Numbered from the stretch's first letter, positions 1 to 7,113 are shown. The stretch is DNA of 10,698 nt from an uncultured Synergistales bacterium (GCA_905233335.1 CAJOED010000023.1:1-10698); one strand, 5' to 3'. Notes: generated by a model from the letters alone, not told the origin. Program-made: numbers and translations.

Positions 1-885
1 TGCTTCCTCGAACTCCCTTGCACTGTTGCGGCCGCCGCGAATGTCTACTTCCTTTTTCGTGATTACGTCGGTCGGAAGGCTCGTCTCCTTTTTCGGCCAG
101 CCCGTGAGAGTAATTCTCCCTGCGTTCGACACATAGTCCACCAGTGCCGCACGTATTGCCGAATTTGCGCCGGAACACTCAACAACAAGCTGTGCCATGT
201 CGCCGTTCGTGATTTCCGCTATTCTTTTGCCGGCATCCTCTTTTGCTGAATTGATGACGTACTCAATGCCCGCTCTATTTTTCGCGAAGTCTAGTCTCTC
301 CTGCACAATGTCAATCAGTATTGCGTGCCCGCCGTAAGCCTGAGCAGTCATAGCCGCCGCAAGCCCTATAGGCCCCGCTCCCGTTACCGCGCAGAACTCA
401 CCCGCTTTGAACTCCCCGCGATGTATTCCGTGCATACTGATAGTTAGCGGTTCAGCCATTGCAGCCTGCTCGAACGTCATACCTTCCGGGATTTTTACCA
501 GCATGTGCGCAGGGTGGCAGAAGTATTCACGCATTCCGCCGTCAACGTGAACGCCCAAAGTTTTTAGGGTCGTGCAGCAGTTAGTGCGTCCTATTCTGCA
601 GGGGTAGCAGTGATCACAGTGCAGATACGGGTCAACTACTACTCTGTCGCCGGGCTTTATGCCTTTGGGATTGTCTGCAGGGATTGACACGACGACTCCA
701 GCCAGCTCATGACCGATAATTCGCGGGTAGCTCACGAGGTTATTCGTTCCCCTGAACGCGCCTATATCACTTCCGCAAATACCAGCCGCCTCAATCTTGA
801 GTAATGCCTCGCCCGGTTTCGGTTCGGGTTTCTCTACATCAATGCATTCTACTTTGAAAGGCTCTACAATTCTTACTGCCTTCAT
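1..885 (-). CDS. Zinc-binding medium-chain alcohol/polyol dehydrogenase (C-terminus cut by window edge)
   Basis: The first 295 residues of an MDR-superfamily oxidoreductase are visible; the reading frame is still open at base 1. Seen in the translation: catalytic zinc ligands C37, H59, E60 and E145 (GHE motif at 58-60); a structural zinc site C90, C93, C96 and C104 with the usual CX2CX2CX7C spacing; a Rossmann loop GAGPIG at 169-174; and D192 at the end of the second Rossmann strand, which in this family favours NAD(H) over NADP(H). The late segment IRGGRNSAREFEEA is typical of the sorbitol, threonine and galactitol-phosphate dehydrogenase branch. The enzyme should oxidise a secondary alcohol of a polyol, sugar acid or hydroxy-acid in the cytoplasm; the substrate cannot be read. 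Its ATG shares one base with the TAA of the gene before it (TAATG), so the two are translationally coupled. A GGAG lies 13 nt upstream, slightly far. It is the last visible member of the five-gene operon. Confidence 0.92.
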   Translation of the reverse strand, partial: MKAVRIVEPFKVECIDVEKPEPKPGEALLKIEAAGICGSDIGAFRGTNNLVSYPRIIGHELAGVVVSIPADNPKGIKPGDRVVVDPYLHCDHCYPCRIGRTNCCTTLKTLGVHVDGGMREYFCHPAHMLVKIPEGMTFEQAAMAEPLTISMHGIHRGEFKAGEFCAVTGAGPIGLAAAMTAQAYGGHAILIDIVQERLDFAKNRAGIEYVINSAKEDAGKRIAEITNGDMAQLVVECSGANSAIRAALVDYVSNAGRITLTGWPKKETSLPTDVITKKEVDIRGGRNSAREFEEA

Positions 886-1802
886 TACGAAACTTTTACT
901 CCTTCCATTGCGTGAATAAGATTTACGATAAATTCATGACACGGAACAGACACTCCGCACTTGGCCGCCGCCCTCACAACAGAGCCGCTTATCGTGTCAA
1001 CTTCCGTCCTTCTTCCTGCTCGCAAGTCTGCACATATCGACGTTACGCCGTGAGGTGAATTTTTCCCGACTTCACGTATCTCATCAAGCAGTTTCTCCTC
1101 GTCAGCCTCAAGCCCAAGAGCATGTGCCGTAGTTACTGCCTCGTGCAATAATTTTTTCGTGAGGGTGAACGCAAATTCATTCTCTGTTACACAGCCGATT
1201 TCGCACTTGAGCACACCTGTTACAGCACTCAAAGCAACGTTCACAAATAACTTGTTCCATATCAGCTGCTGAATGTTCGCGTGTATCCTCACATTGAAGC
1301 CGCACTCATCAAACGCCTCTTTGAGTTTCGGCAAAAAGTTTTCGGTGTCTTCCGTGAGCATTCCGACGTTCGTATTGCCCTTTCCCCCGTGCCGGACTTT
1401 TCCGGGTGCCAGGACTGCTCCGTTGTCTTCCGTCGTGCCGATGATAATTCTCTCTTTGGGCGCAAACCCTGAAAGTATATCCTCGTGCCCTGATCCGTTC
1501 TGCAAAGTCATCAAGTACGTGTGCGAGCCTATGAGGTGCTTGTTGCTGTCGAGTGCCGCGCGTGAGTACAATGCCTTCACGAACAGAATAATTACGTCGA
1601 CGGGCGCAAGTCCTTTTGTGTCGGTTACAGCATGAGGGCGGTAGATGTTCTCTTGTCCGTTCTCCTCAAGAGTGAGGCCGTTTGCGTTCACAGCGTCGAT
1701 TATTTGGGTGCTGGTGTCGACGAGATACACATCATTTTTCAGCGAGAGCCTCCCGCCGTAAATTGAACCCATAGCTCCCGCGCCTATTACAGCTATCTTC
1801 AT
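885..1802 (-). CDS. Ketopantoate reductase-family (ApbA/PanE) dehydrogenase
   Basis: This 305-residue protein has the full length of the 2-dehydropantoate 2-reductase family. The N-terminal Rossmann motif GAGAMG is at 7-12. Family landmarks are K76 (FVKA), N102 (QNG), the putative catalytic lysine K184 (WNKLFVN), and the C-terminal helix with S255, D259 and E267 (DLRAGRRTEVD), where the glutamate matches the catalytic glutamate of PanE. The family reduces a 2-oxo acid to the 2-hydroxy acid with NADPH. PanE itself makes pantoate, but many paralogs in catabolic operons act on other 2-oxo acids. Here it overlaps the preceding hydrolase gene by 4 nt (ATGA) and is followed directly by a zinc dehydrogenase, with no other pantothenate gene in view. 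A role in the local sugar-acid or hydroxy-acid pathway is therefore more likely than coenzyme A synthesis. GGAG lies 8 nt before the ATG and supports this start. Confidence 0.9.
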   Translation of the reverse strand: MKIAVIGAGAMGSIYGGRLSLKNDVYLVDTSTQIIDAVNANGLTLEENGQENIYRPHAVTDTKGLAPVDVIILFVKALYSRAALDSNKHLIGSHTYLMTLQNGSGHEDILSGFAPKERIIIGTTEDNGAVLAPGKVRHGGKGNTNVGMLTEDTENFLPKLKEAFDECGFNVRIHANIQQLIWNKLFVNVALSAVTGVLKCEIGCVTENEFAFTLTKKLLHEAVTTAHALGLEADEEKLLDEIREVGKNSPHGVTSICADLRAGRRTEVDTISGSVVRAAAKCGVSVPCHEFIVNLIHAMEGVKVS

Positions 1803-2491
1803 TCCGAGAACTCCGCAAGTCCCTCTATTGCGTATGCGTGAACAGGACTCGAATCCAGTCCGACAATCGGCAATGGTGAGAACGACATGAAAAATACATC
1901 CTTCTTCAGGTGCTCAAGGTTTTTCAGGACTTCAATGAAGATAATATTTTCGGCGAGCAGAATATCATGAAAAGGCTTCACGTCCTCGTTGCAGTTCTCA
2001 ATGGACACTCCGTCCCCGAAACCGACAGCCTTTACCTTTTTTGCCCTGAACCACTCTGCTGTTTCACCGTTCACGAGAAGACGCTGGTCTTTGTCCGTGT
2101 TAGTGTCGGGGGTGAAAGGGTTGAGCTTGTACGACGAGTCAATTATCACTATGTCGCCTTCACGAACTTTCTTTGCTTCACGGTCGAGATCCGCCGCTGT
2201 GATATGTGCTCTCTTTGCGCATGTCTCTTTGAAGTCAACGTATACTCCGCGCCCGACAAAAGTCGTAAGTGGTATTCCGGTAACGTCCGGCCAGTTGTCG
2301 TTGTGGTGGTAGGGACATTCTGCGTGTGTGCCCAAGTGCGTCATGATGTCTACGTTCGTGTGAAAATCAGGTATCGGGCCGCCAGTGTTGAAGCGGTAGA
2401 GTTTGCAACGTCGTGTTTCGGTTGCGGGGTCGACGAGTTTCGAGAGATCAACGAGACGTAATCCGGGTGCTAATTCATATACTACCTGCAT
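1799..2491 (-). CDS. Cyclase family protein (PF04199; kynurenine formamidase/isatin hydrolase-like metal hydrolase)
   Basis: This 230-residue protein carries the family signature HxGTHxxxPxH at residues 52-62: H52, G54, T55, H56, E58, P60 and H62. The metal-binding histidines are present and the usual aspartate is replaced by glutamate E58. The second signature, with H175 followed by a hydrophobic strand ending in E187 and then NLEHL, is also in place; the histidine and glutamate correspond to the catalytic pair described for KynB-type enzymes. The C-terminal SPLPIVGLDSSPV matches the conserved strand near the family's end. Members hydrolyse amide, lactam or lactone-like bonds with divalent metals, as in N-formylkynurenine and isatin hydrolysis. 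No tryptophan-catabolism genes are nearby, and the neighbours are sugar-acid-type enzymes, so a lactone or other cyclic acid is a reasonable but unproven substrate. A near-perfect Shine-Dalgarno AAGGAGGA (2508-2501) sits 9 nt before the ATG. The stop overlaps the next gene by 4 nt. Confidence 0.9.
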   Translation of the reverse strand: MQVVYELAPGLRLVDLSKLVDPATETRRCKLYRFNTGGPIPDFHTNVDIMTHLGTHAECPYHHNDNWPDVTGIPLTTFVGRGVYVDFKETCAKRAHITAADLDREAKKVREGDIVIIDSSYKLNPFTPDTNTDKDQRLLVNGETAEWFRAKKVKAVGFGDGVSIENCNEDVKPFHDILLAENIIFIEVLKNLEHLKKDVFFMSFSPLPIVGLDSSPVHAYAIEGLAEFSE

Positions 2492-2519
2492 GATGATAAA
2501 TCCTCCTTCATTCTTGCTG

Positions 2520-2972
2520 CTATGCTTTGACTTTGATTACTACCTTTTTGACTTTTGCGGGACTTCCTGCGGCACATCTCGGCTTGTGAGCTTCTTCGGG
2601 AGCTACGACGATAAAATCTCCCTCCTTCAGCAAAACCATCCCGAAACATTCAGGGTCAGCGTAAAATTCTACGTCATTGTTCGGCCTTGCTTCTGTGAGC
2701 GTCAATCCCTCGCGCCTGCACAAACCGAATAACTCTTCGCCTTCTGCCACGTACTGAATGTCGAAATATTTGTCGTGCGCCTCAAAGCGTCGTTTCTCTG
2801 CCGGTTCTGTCGTGTAGCTCTGGACATCTGCAACAACCTCATCGCCGATAATGCTGTATTTTCCGTCAGCCATCGACTTTATGTCGTTCTCCGCAAGCCA
2901 CTTGTAGCCCGCCTTGAACTTTTCCGCGAGATAATCATACTTCTCTGCTATTGCCAAGTTCCACGATAACAT
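2520..2972 (-). CDS. YhcH/YjgK/YiaL family (DUF386) protein
   Basis: A 150-residue protein, the normal length for this cupin-like family. Diagnostic segments are FEAHDKYFDIQYVAEGEE at 63-80 (the family's FEaHxxyxDiqxxxeGxE block) and APEEAHKP at 124-131. H66, D71 and H129 are candidate metal or substrate ligands by analogy. Members include YiaL of the E. coli yia cluster and proteins beside sialic-acid and sugar-acid genes; a role as sugar epimerase or anomerase-type enzyme has been suggested for the family but is not settled. The frame is open up to 3068, but the start at 2972 was chosen because GGGAGGGG (2990-2983) precedes it by 10 nt, it avoids a 71-nt overlap with the preceding gene, and it gives the family's usual N-terminus. 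It follows the DlgD-like gene after 25 nt, the same order as yiaK-yiaL in E. coli, so function in the same pathway is likely. Confidence 0.88.
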   Translation of the reverse strand: MLSWNLAIAEKYDYLAEKFKAGYKWLAENDIKSMADGKYSIIGDEVVADVQSYTTEPAEKRRFEAHDKYFDIQYVAEGEELFGLCRREGLTLTEARPNNDVEFYADPECFGMVLLKEGDFIVVAPEEAHKPRCAAGSPAKVKKVVIKVKA

Positions 2973-2982
2973 TTTATGTTTT

Positions 2983-2990
2983 CCCCTCCC
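2983..2990 (-). promoter_or_regulatory. Shine-Dalgarno site fixing the start of the YiaL-family gene
   Basis: GGGAGGGG on the minus strand lies 10 nt before the ATG at 2972 and just after the stop of the DlgD-like gene. It decides in favour of the internal start and against the frame extension to 3068, which would overlap the preceding gene by 71 nt. Confidence 0.6.
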
Positions 2991-2997
2991 TGAAAAA

Positions 2998-4035
2998 TTA
3001 CTCAATGCGTCCCGATAACGTTTTGCCGTCAGCAAGTGCACATACCTGCTCCCATATAGAGTCGTCAACGTTCACGCCTTCCGACAATGATTTTTTGCGC
3101 CGTGATATTGTGCTTTCACCGGGACACTTCACGGGGTGTTTCGGGTCTATCGGGTGTGCGCTGTCAGCAATTGCTACTCTCCTGTTGAGCATGGACTGAA
3201 TGTCTGACTTCTCCCCGAACATGTACGGGTCTATCGCAATGAATATCTGTGAACAGCCCGTGCAGCTTCCGTTGTTGTTAGCGTCCATGTCGGAGCCGCA
3301 GAGACCGTTCGATATAGCCGCCGCAGCAAGATCAAGCGCAATAGCCAGACTCGATCCCTTCCAGTAGCCCGTCGGGAGAATGCGCATAGAGTCCTCGATA
3401 GCTCCGGGGTCATCGGTGAGTTTGCCGTCCTTGTCGAAACCTCCGGGATAAGGGAGTTTCTTTCCGGCCAGGCGGTACACTCCGAGTTTCCCGTAAGCGT
3501 ACTGGCTCATGGCCATATCGACGACAATTTGTCCGTCCTCACGAGGTATTGCGATACAGAACGGGTTATTGCCGACGCTCTTTTCGTCGCTTCCCCACAT
3601 GGGCATACAGCTTTCTGTGTTGATCCAGCTTATTCCGATGTAGCCTGACTCCGCAATCTTCCACGCATAAGTCCCGCCGCGCATCCAGTGAGTTGTGTTC
3701 TTGAGGGCGACTAATCCGATGCCGTGAACTTCCGCCAGCTTCATTGCACGTTCAGCACAAAACAGCGCGTTGGTGATGCCGATGCCCAAATGACCGTCGT
3801 AATTTTCCGCCGCACCTTTTGCCCTGATGAGTTCGGGCCTGCCGTTGACGTTCACCCAGCCTTTGCCGACGTATTCAGCAAAACGGGGAATGCGATTCAT
3901 GCCGTGGCTCTCGACTCCGTCCGCGCTTGATGAGGCGTGAATGTGTGCGCAGGTTTCAGCTTGTTCTTCAGAGAGACCAAGATTGAGGAATGCTTTTTTT
4001 GCGGTGGCTTTCAGTTTGTCGAATGGGACTATCAA
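2998..4035 (-). CDS. dlgD: 2,3-diketo-L-gulonate reductase-like, malate/L-lactate dehydrogenase family (YiaK/DlgD type)
   Basis: This 345-residue protein belongs to the type-2 malate/lactate dehydrogenase family, which does not use a Rossmann fold. It matches remembered E. coli YiaK features nearly in register: GVESHGMNRIPRF (40-52, with candidate catalytic H44), HGIGLVALKNTTHWMRGG (104-121), VDMAMSQYAYG (172-182), RLAGKKLP followed by GGF (188-200), RILPTGYWKG (218-227) and SQIFIAI (262-268). YiaK reduces 2,3-diketo-L-gulonate to 3-keto-L-gulonate with NADH in the cytoplasm, a step of L-ascorbate-type catabolism. The start is unusual: the first in-frame start after an upstream TAG is TTG at 4035-4033, and alignment with YiaK begins there. 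An ATG 10 nt further upstream is out of frame. No strong Shine-Dalgarno is seen, only a purine-rich GAAAGAAGA stretch. It opens the visible five-gene operon. Family assignment is firm. The exact substrate is inferred and could be another 2-oxo acid or sugar acid. Confidence 0.87.
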   Translation of the reverse strand: MIVPFDKLKATAKKAFLNLGLSEEQAETCAHIHASSSADGVESHGMNRIPRFAEYVGKGWVNVNGRPELIRAKGAAENYDGHLGIGITNALFCAERAMKLAEVHGIGLVALKNTTHWMRGGTYAWKIAESGYIGISWINTESCMPMWGSDEKSVGNNPFCIAIPREDGQIVVDMAMSQYAYGKLGVYRLAGKKLPYPGGFDKDGKLTDDPGAIEDSMRILPTGYWKGSSLAIALDLAAAAISNGLCGSDMDANNNGSCTGCSQIFIAIDPYMFGEKSDIQSMLNRRVAIADSAHPIDPKHPVKCPGESTISRRKKSLSEGVNVDDSIWEQVCALADGKTLSGRIE

Positions 4036-4088
4036 GTTCTATCATCTTCTTTCGTTCGTTAATAGGGGCGGCAGAGGAAGTGCATTCT

Positions 4089-4853
4089 TTACGGCGTGAG
4101 ACCTGCAAACTGCATAATCTCCTCATAAAGTCCGCTGGCTTCCTCCGCAGAATAATCATACACTAAAAACACGTCCATAACATAAGGCGAATACTGCAAA
4201 TGATTTAGTGATTGCGTGAAGGACATAGCAGCAATTTCACCGAGAGCGAAAATTCCCGAATCATTATGGAGCGGACCGAGTGTCCACAGCCTTATTTTTT
4301 CTGTTCGCGTGAAGATTTCGTGCTGGTACTTGTCCTCTACAAAGTGAAATATCTCATGAGCGAGAATGATTTTTTGTATGCTGATGTCGCCGAGAGATTT
4401 TTTGACGTTGTTCCGGCGCAAATATTTCTGTGCTCTGTACACCGCGTCCATGAAAATATTAATCCTGTTGGGCATGACGAAATCAGCGAATAACACTCTG
4501 TCTGTCTTTTCGGGGTATTGAGGGTAGTAGACATCGAGTCCGATTTTGCGCGCAAGTAATTCGGGGTCATCGGTGCCGTATTTGTTCGTGAATTTTCCGG
4601 CGTAATCCTTTCCGCAGTCGATGGCTTTACGTGTCCACTCTGTGCGTTGTGCGTCGGAGAATTTCCCGTTGAGCGGTTCGCGTGAGAAGGCGTAATTCTG
4701 CCACGAGGTGTCCGGGATGTTCACGAGGCGTTCGAGCATGTATTCGAGCGGGCGAATGTCGTAGTGTGGGCGTTCGTAGCGGGGCATTCGCTGTTTGCCG
4801 AAGAGACCGTCTGCTATGGGTTTGAGTTTTTCGCGTATGTATTGCCAGTTCAT
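4089..4853 (-). CDS. Putative ImmA/IrrE-like (DUF955) zinc metallopeptidase
   Basis: With the start at 4853 the product has 254 residues. The key motif is HEIFH at 166-170 inside KIILAHEIFHFVEDKY, a canonical HExxH zinc site preceded by a hydrophobic helix. About 36 residues later, GEIAAMSFTQSL (205-216) resembles the ImmA/IrrE helix E-x-x-A-x-x-F that supplies the third zinc ligand, here E206. The N-terminal 100 residues are charged and not recognised, and there is no signal peptide, so a cytoplasmic protein is expected. ImmA/IrrE peptidases usually cleave a repressor or regulator, often one encoded next door, but no helix-turn-helix gene is adjacent. An ATG at 4913 is also in frame, but it sits in the loop of a hairpin and has no Shine-Dalgarno, so the start at 4853 (MNWQYI) is preferred although its own ribosome site is poor. 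The gene ends 53 nt before the DlgD-like gene on the same strand. Function is otherwise unknown. Confidence 0.68.
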   Translation of the reverse strand: MNWQYIREKLKPIADGLFGKQRMPRYERPHYDIRPLEYMLERLVNIPDTSWQNYAFSREPLNGKFSDAQRTEWTRKAIDCGKDYAGKFTNKYGTDDPELLARKIGLDVYYPQYPEKTDRVLFADFVMPNRINIFMDAVYRAQKYLRRNNVKKSLGDISIQKIILAHEIFHFVEDKYQHEIFTRTEKIRLWTLGPLHNDSGIFALGEIAAMSFTQSLNHLQYSPYVMDVFLVYDYSAEEASGLYEEIMQFAGLTP

Positions 4854-4873
4854 GATGTTATGTGTGTGTCCTG

Positions 4874-4957
4874 AAGGCCGACAATTTTCGGGGTGGGGCA
4901 ACGACACGGGCATGTGTCGTGCGCGTAGCCGGAGGGGGGGAGAAAATTGGCGGCCTT
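4874..4957. repeat. 84-bp nested inverted repeat between the HyuA-like and metallopeptidase genes
   Basis: The outer arms AAGGCCGACAATTTTC (4874-4889) and GAAAATTGGCGGCCTT (4942-4957) are complementary over 16 positions with one mismatch (4881 against 4950). Inside them, ACGACAC (4901-4907) and GTGTCGT (4914-4920) form a perfect 7-bp stem with a 6-nt loop. The spaces between stems hold G-runs on the plus strand (4890-4893, 4895-4898, 4934-4940). Transcribed from the minus strand it would form a long, branched hairpin with C-rich single-stranded sides, starting 11 nt after the HyuA-like stop codon and ending 20 nt before the metallopeptidase start. There is no T-tract on the minus-strand side, so it is not a standard intrinsic terminator. 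It may be a structured intergenic RNA, a processing or attenuation site, or a small palindromic repeat element. No flanking target duplication was seen. Confidence 0.75.
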
Positions 4958-4968
4958 ATCCCGACTTG

Positions 4969-7113
4969 CTACACTTCTGTGATTGACCCGCCAATAATAA
5001 TTTCCTCGTCAGAGTCCCTGTCGCCTATATCAAGATCCATCAACAGCTCTATGTGCTCAAGGTCTACTGCGCTGTAGTCGCTCACTCTTGGCCCGAAACA
5101 CACAAAATAGTCAGGGCGTAATATGCTGTCGGTCTTGAACACCGCTGTATCTTCCCAAAGCCGCCGCACCTCATCAAGATATTCGCTGACCTTGCACTTG
5201 ACGACTTCAGCCTGTGAACACTGAACGCGTATAAATCCTTTCTTGTCGACAATGCGCACCGGGTGTTTCTCGTCCTTGTCGCCCTGATACACATAGAACT
5301 TGTCTGTCTTTGCGGCCAAGTGTACGTTGCTTACTTTTGAGCCGAAATCTTCTTTCGCGAGCTGTTCTGCTTCTGCCTCGTCGCATTCTTTCAGCAGATC
5401 CGTAGTCTTGACTTCCGTTGACCCCGTAGCAATCGCCGTAACTTTCCCCGTCTGACTGTCTATCTCTATGTGCACTTCTACGGTGTCGGGTGATGCTCCA
5501 GAACTCACAGCCGCATCAATCGCTTCTTTCTTGAGTTCGCGTATATCTTCCTGCGTCGGGTTCGGAATGACTCTCTCGACGACATCACGCACCATTGACA
5601 GAGCAACACCGATTGACGAGATGACTTCTGCATTTTCGGGTATGCTGTACTGCAAGCCCATTTTGTTCGCGCAATACGGAACGAGTGAAGCCGCTCCTCC
5701 TCCGCAGCCCACGAGCCTCATACTTTCCTGGTCGAGCTGGTACTTGTCGGCTAGTGCGTTGATACATGCGCTGACTTTCTCGTAATCTTTTTCGAGTATC
5801 TGTGTCGCAAGTTCTTCTACTGTTATGCCGAGTTTGTCCGCTACTGGCTGCATTGCTTTTCGTGCCGCGCTTGCGTTTCCGTGTGCAAAATATTTCTCGT
5901 CAATCAATCCCAAAACATTAGCCGCGTCGGTGTTCGTGAAGCATATTTTCTTGCCGCTCTTGAGGCGTATTACGACGTAATCATTCGGGTCTCCGGGTTT
6001 CGGGCTGATGAGTTCTATTTTGGGATCTACGATTTCTTCTTCAGGAGTGAAGCAGGCATATTCACACCCGGCAATATGTGCGCTTCTTGGCCCCACATCA
6101 ACAACTTCCTTATCGTTAATGCGTACCATAGAGCCTCCAGCACAACCCAAAATTCTCACGTCGAGAGAGCTGATATACGTATCGTGTCCGCCTATTTGCG
6201 CGTAGTCAACACCAGGACGACCGTTCTTGATTACTCCGATGTTCGTAGTTGTCCCGCCGACCTCAAAATATATAGCATTCGACGCTCTAAGATACATCAA
6301 CGAACCCATGACCGAAGCCGCCGGCCCCGATAACGCTGTGAGTATGGGACGTTTGCGCATCTCGTTAATCTCCATGACTCCGCCGTCCCCGCGCATTATC
6401 ATCAATGGGACAGTAACTCCTGCTTTCCTCACAGAACTTTCTGTAGCGTTTGCAGTGGCTATCATTTTCGGGAGAATGGACGCGTTGATTGCGGCGGTGC
6501 GTGTGCGTCGTGTGAGGCCGTAAAGTTTCGTGATGTCGGAAGCCATCGTTGCAGGAACGTTCTTGCTTGCGGCGGCATCGTGAATCATCTGCTCCTCGTC
6601 CATGCTGTCAACTCCGAACGCCATAGACGCAACTATTACCTGTGAGCCTTTCTTGATGAGTTCGTCTACTGTGCTGTTGACGAGTTCGGGCGTGAGATCT
6701 TTCTTTCTCGCAAACGCATTGAACACCTTGATAACTTTCTGTGTTTTCGGGTCAAGAACTATATCCTGCAAAGCGAGCTGTCTTTTCGCAAGGAAACTCT
6801 CGAACCATCCGCCCGCAACACCGAACACTCCGACATTCGCAACATCTCCCTCAATGAATGCGTTGGTTGCCTGTGTCGTGGAGTGCGCAACAAACACAAC
6901 GTCCTCCGGCTTAATGCCATTCTCGGCCATGCAGTTACGGAACGACTGAACGACCCCGGCGGCTACTCCGTCTTTATCGTCGTGGGTGGTCTTGACCTCA
7001 TTCTTGCCGATAATCTCATGCGTCAGGTTGTCCATCGCAACGCATTTAGTGTATGTTCCTCCGACATCTATTCCCATTCTTACGGAACGGCGTTCATTTT
7101 CTGCCATTGTCAT
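4969..7113 (-). CDS. Stand-alone hydantoinase/oxoprolinase A-like protein (HyuA family, ASKHA ATPase)
   Basis: A 714-residue protein of the hydantoinase A/5-oxoprolinase family. The N-terminal ASKHA phosphate loop is GIDVGGTYTKC (14-24). AHSTTQATNA (76-85) matches the family's HGTTxATNA block. RGDGG (241-245), SGPAASVMG (262-270) and EVGGTTTNIG (284-293) form the second nucleotide-binding half, and VGCGGGAASLVPY lies further toward the C-terminus. Family members hydrolyse hydantoins, 5-oxoproline or N-methylhydantoin with ATP, usually with a HyuB-type partner or a fused B half. Neither is present here, and the C-terminal 200 residues are not obviously family-standard. GGA lies just upstream of two nearby ATGs at 7113 and 7107; the second has the more usual spacing, so the N-terminus could be two residues shorter. 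The gene follows a symporter gene on the same strand after 232 nt, suggesting linked uptake and hydrolysis of a small cyclic amide or carboxylate. Substrate unknown. Confidence 0.9.
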   Translation of the reverse strand: MTMAENERRSVRMGIDVGGTYTKCVAMDNLTHEIIGKNEVKTTHDDKDGVAAGVVQSFRNCMAENGIKPEDVVFVAHSTTQATNAFIEGDVANVGVFGVAGGWFESFLAKRQLALQDIVLDPKTQKVIKVFNAFARKKDLTPELVNSTVDELIKKGSQVIVASMAFGVDSMDEEQMIHDAAASKNVPATMASDITKLYGLTRRTRTAAINASILPKMIATANATESSVRKAGVTVPLMIMRGDGGVMEINEMRKRPILTALSGPAASVMGSLMYLRASNAIYFEVGGTTTNIGVIKNGRPGVDYAQIGGHDTYISSLDVRILGCAGGSMVRINDKEVVDVGPRSAHIAGCEYACFTPEEEIVDPKIELISPKPGDPNDYVVIRLKSGKKICFTNTDAANVLGLIDEKYFAHGNASAARKAMQPVADKLGITVEELATQILEKDYEKVSACINALADKYQLDQESMRLVGCGGGAASLVPYCANKMGLQYSIPENAEVISSIGVALSMVRDVVERVIPNPTQEDIRELKKEAIDAAVSSGASPDTVEVHIEIDSQTGKVTAIATGSTEVKTTDLLKECDEAEAEQLAKEDFGSKVSNVHLAAKTDKFYVYQGDKDEKHPVRIVDKKGFIRVQCSQAEVVKCKVSEYLDEVRRLWEDTAVFKTDSILRPDYFVCFGPRVSDYSAVDLEHIELLMDLDIGDRDSDEEIIIGGSITEV

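Noticed and set aside
1910..2461. 183-codon plus-strand open frame
   Set aside because: It lies wholly opposite the cyclase-family gene, whose signature motifs are clear. The translation shows no recognisable domain and the region has no plus-strand ribosome site.
4854..4913. 20-codon N-terminal extension of the metallopeptidase from an ATG at 4913
   Set aside because: The ATG lies in the loop of the inner hairpin, has no Shine-Dalgarno, and the extension translates across the inverted repeat.
4874..4957. Transposon or insertion sequence ends
   Set aside because: There is no transposase and no flanking target duplication; the element is only 84 bp, so it is listed as an inverted repeat of unknown origin.
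5881..6333. 150-codon plus-strand open frame
   Set aside because: Opposite the HyuA-like gene in a region with strong family motifs; no ribosome site or domain.
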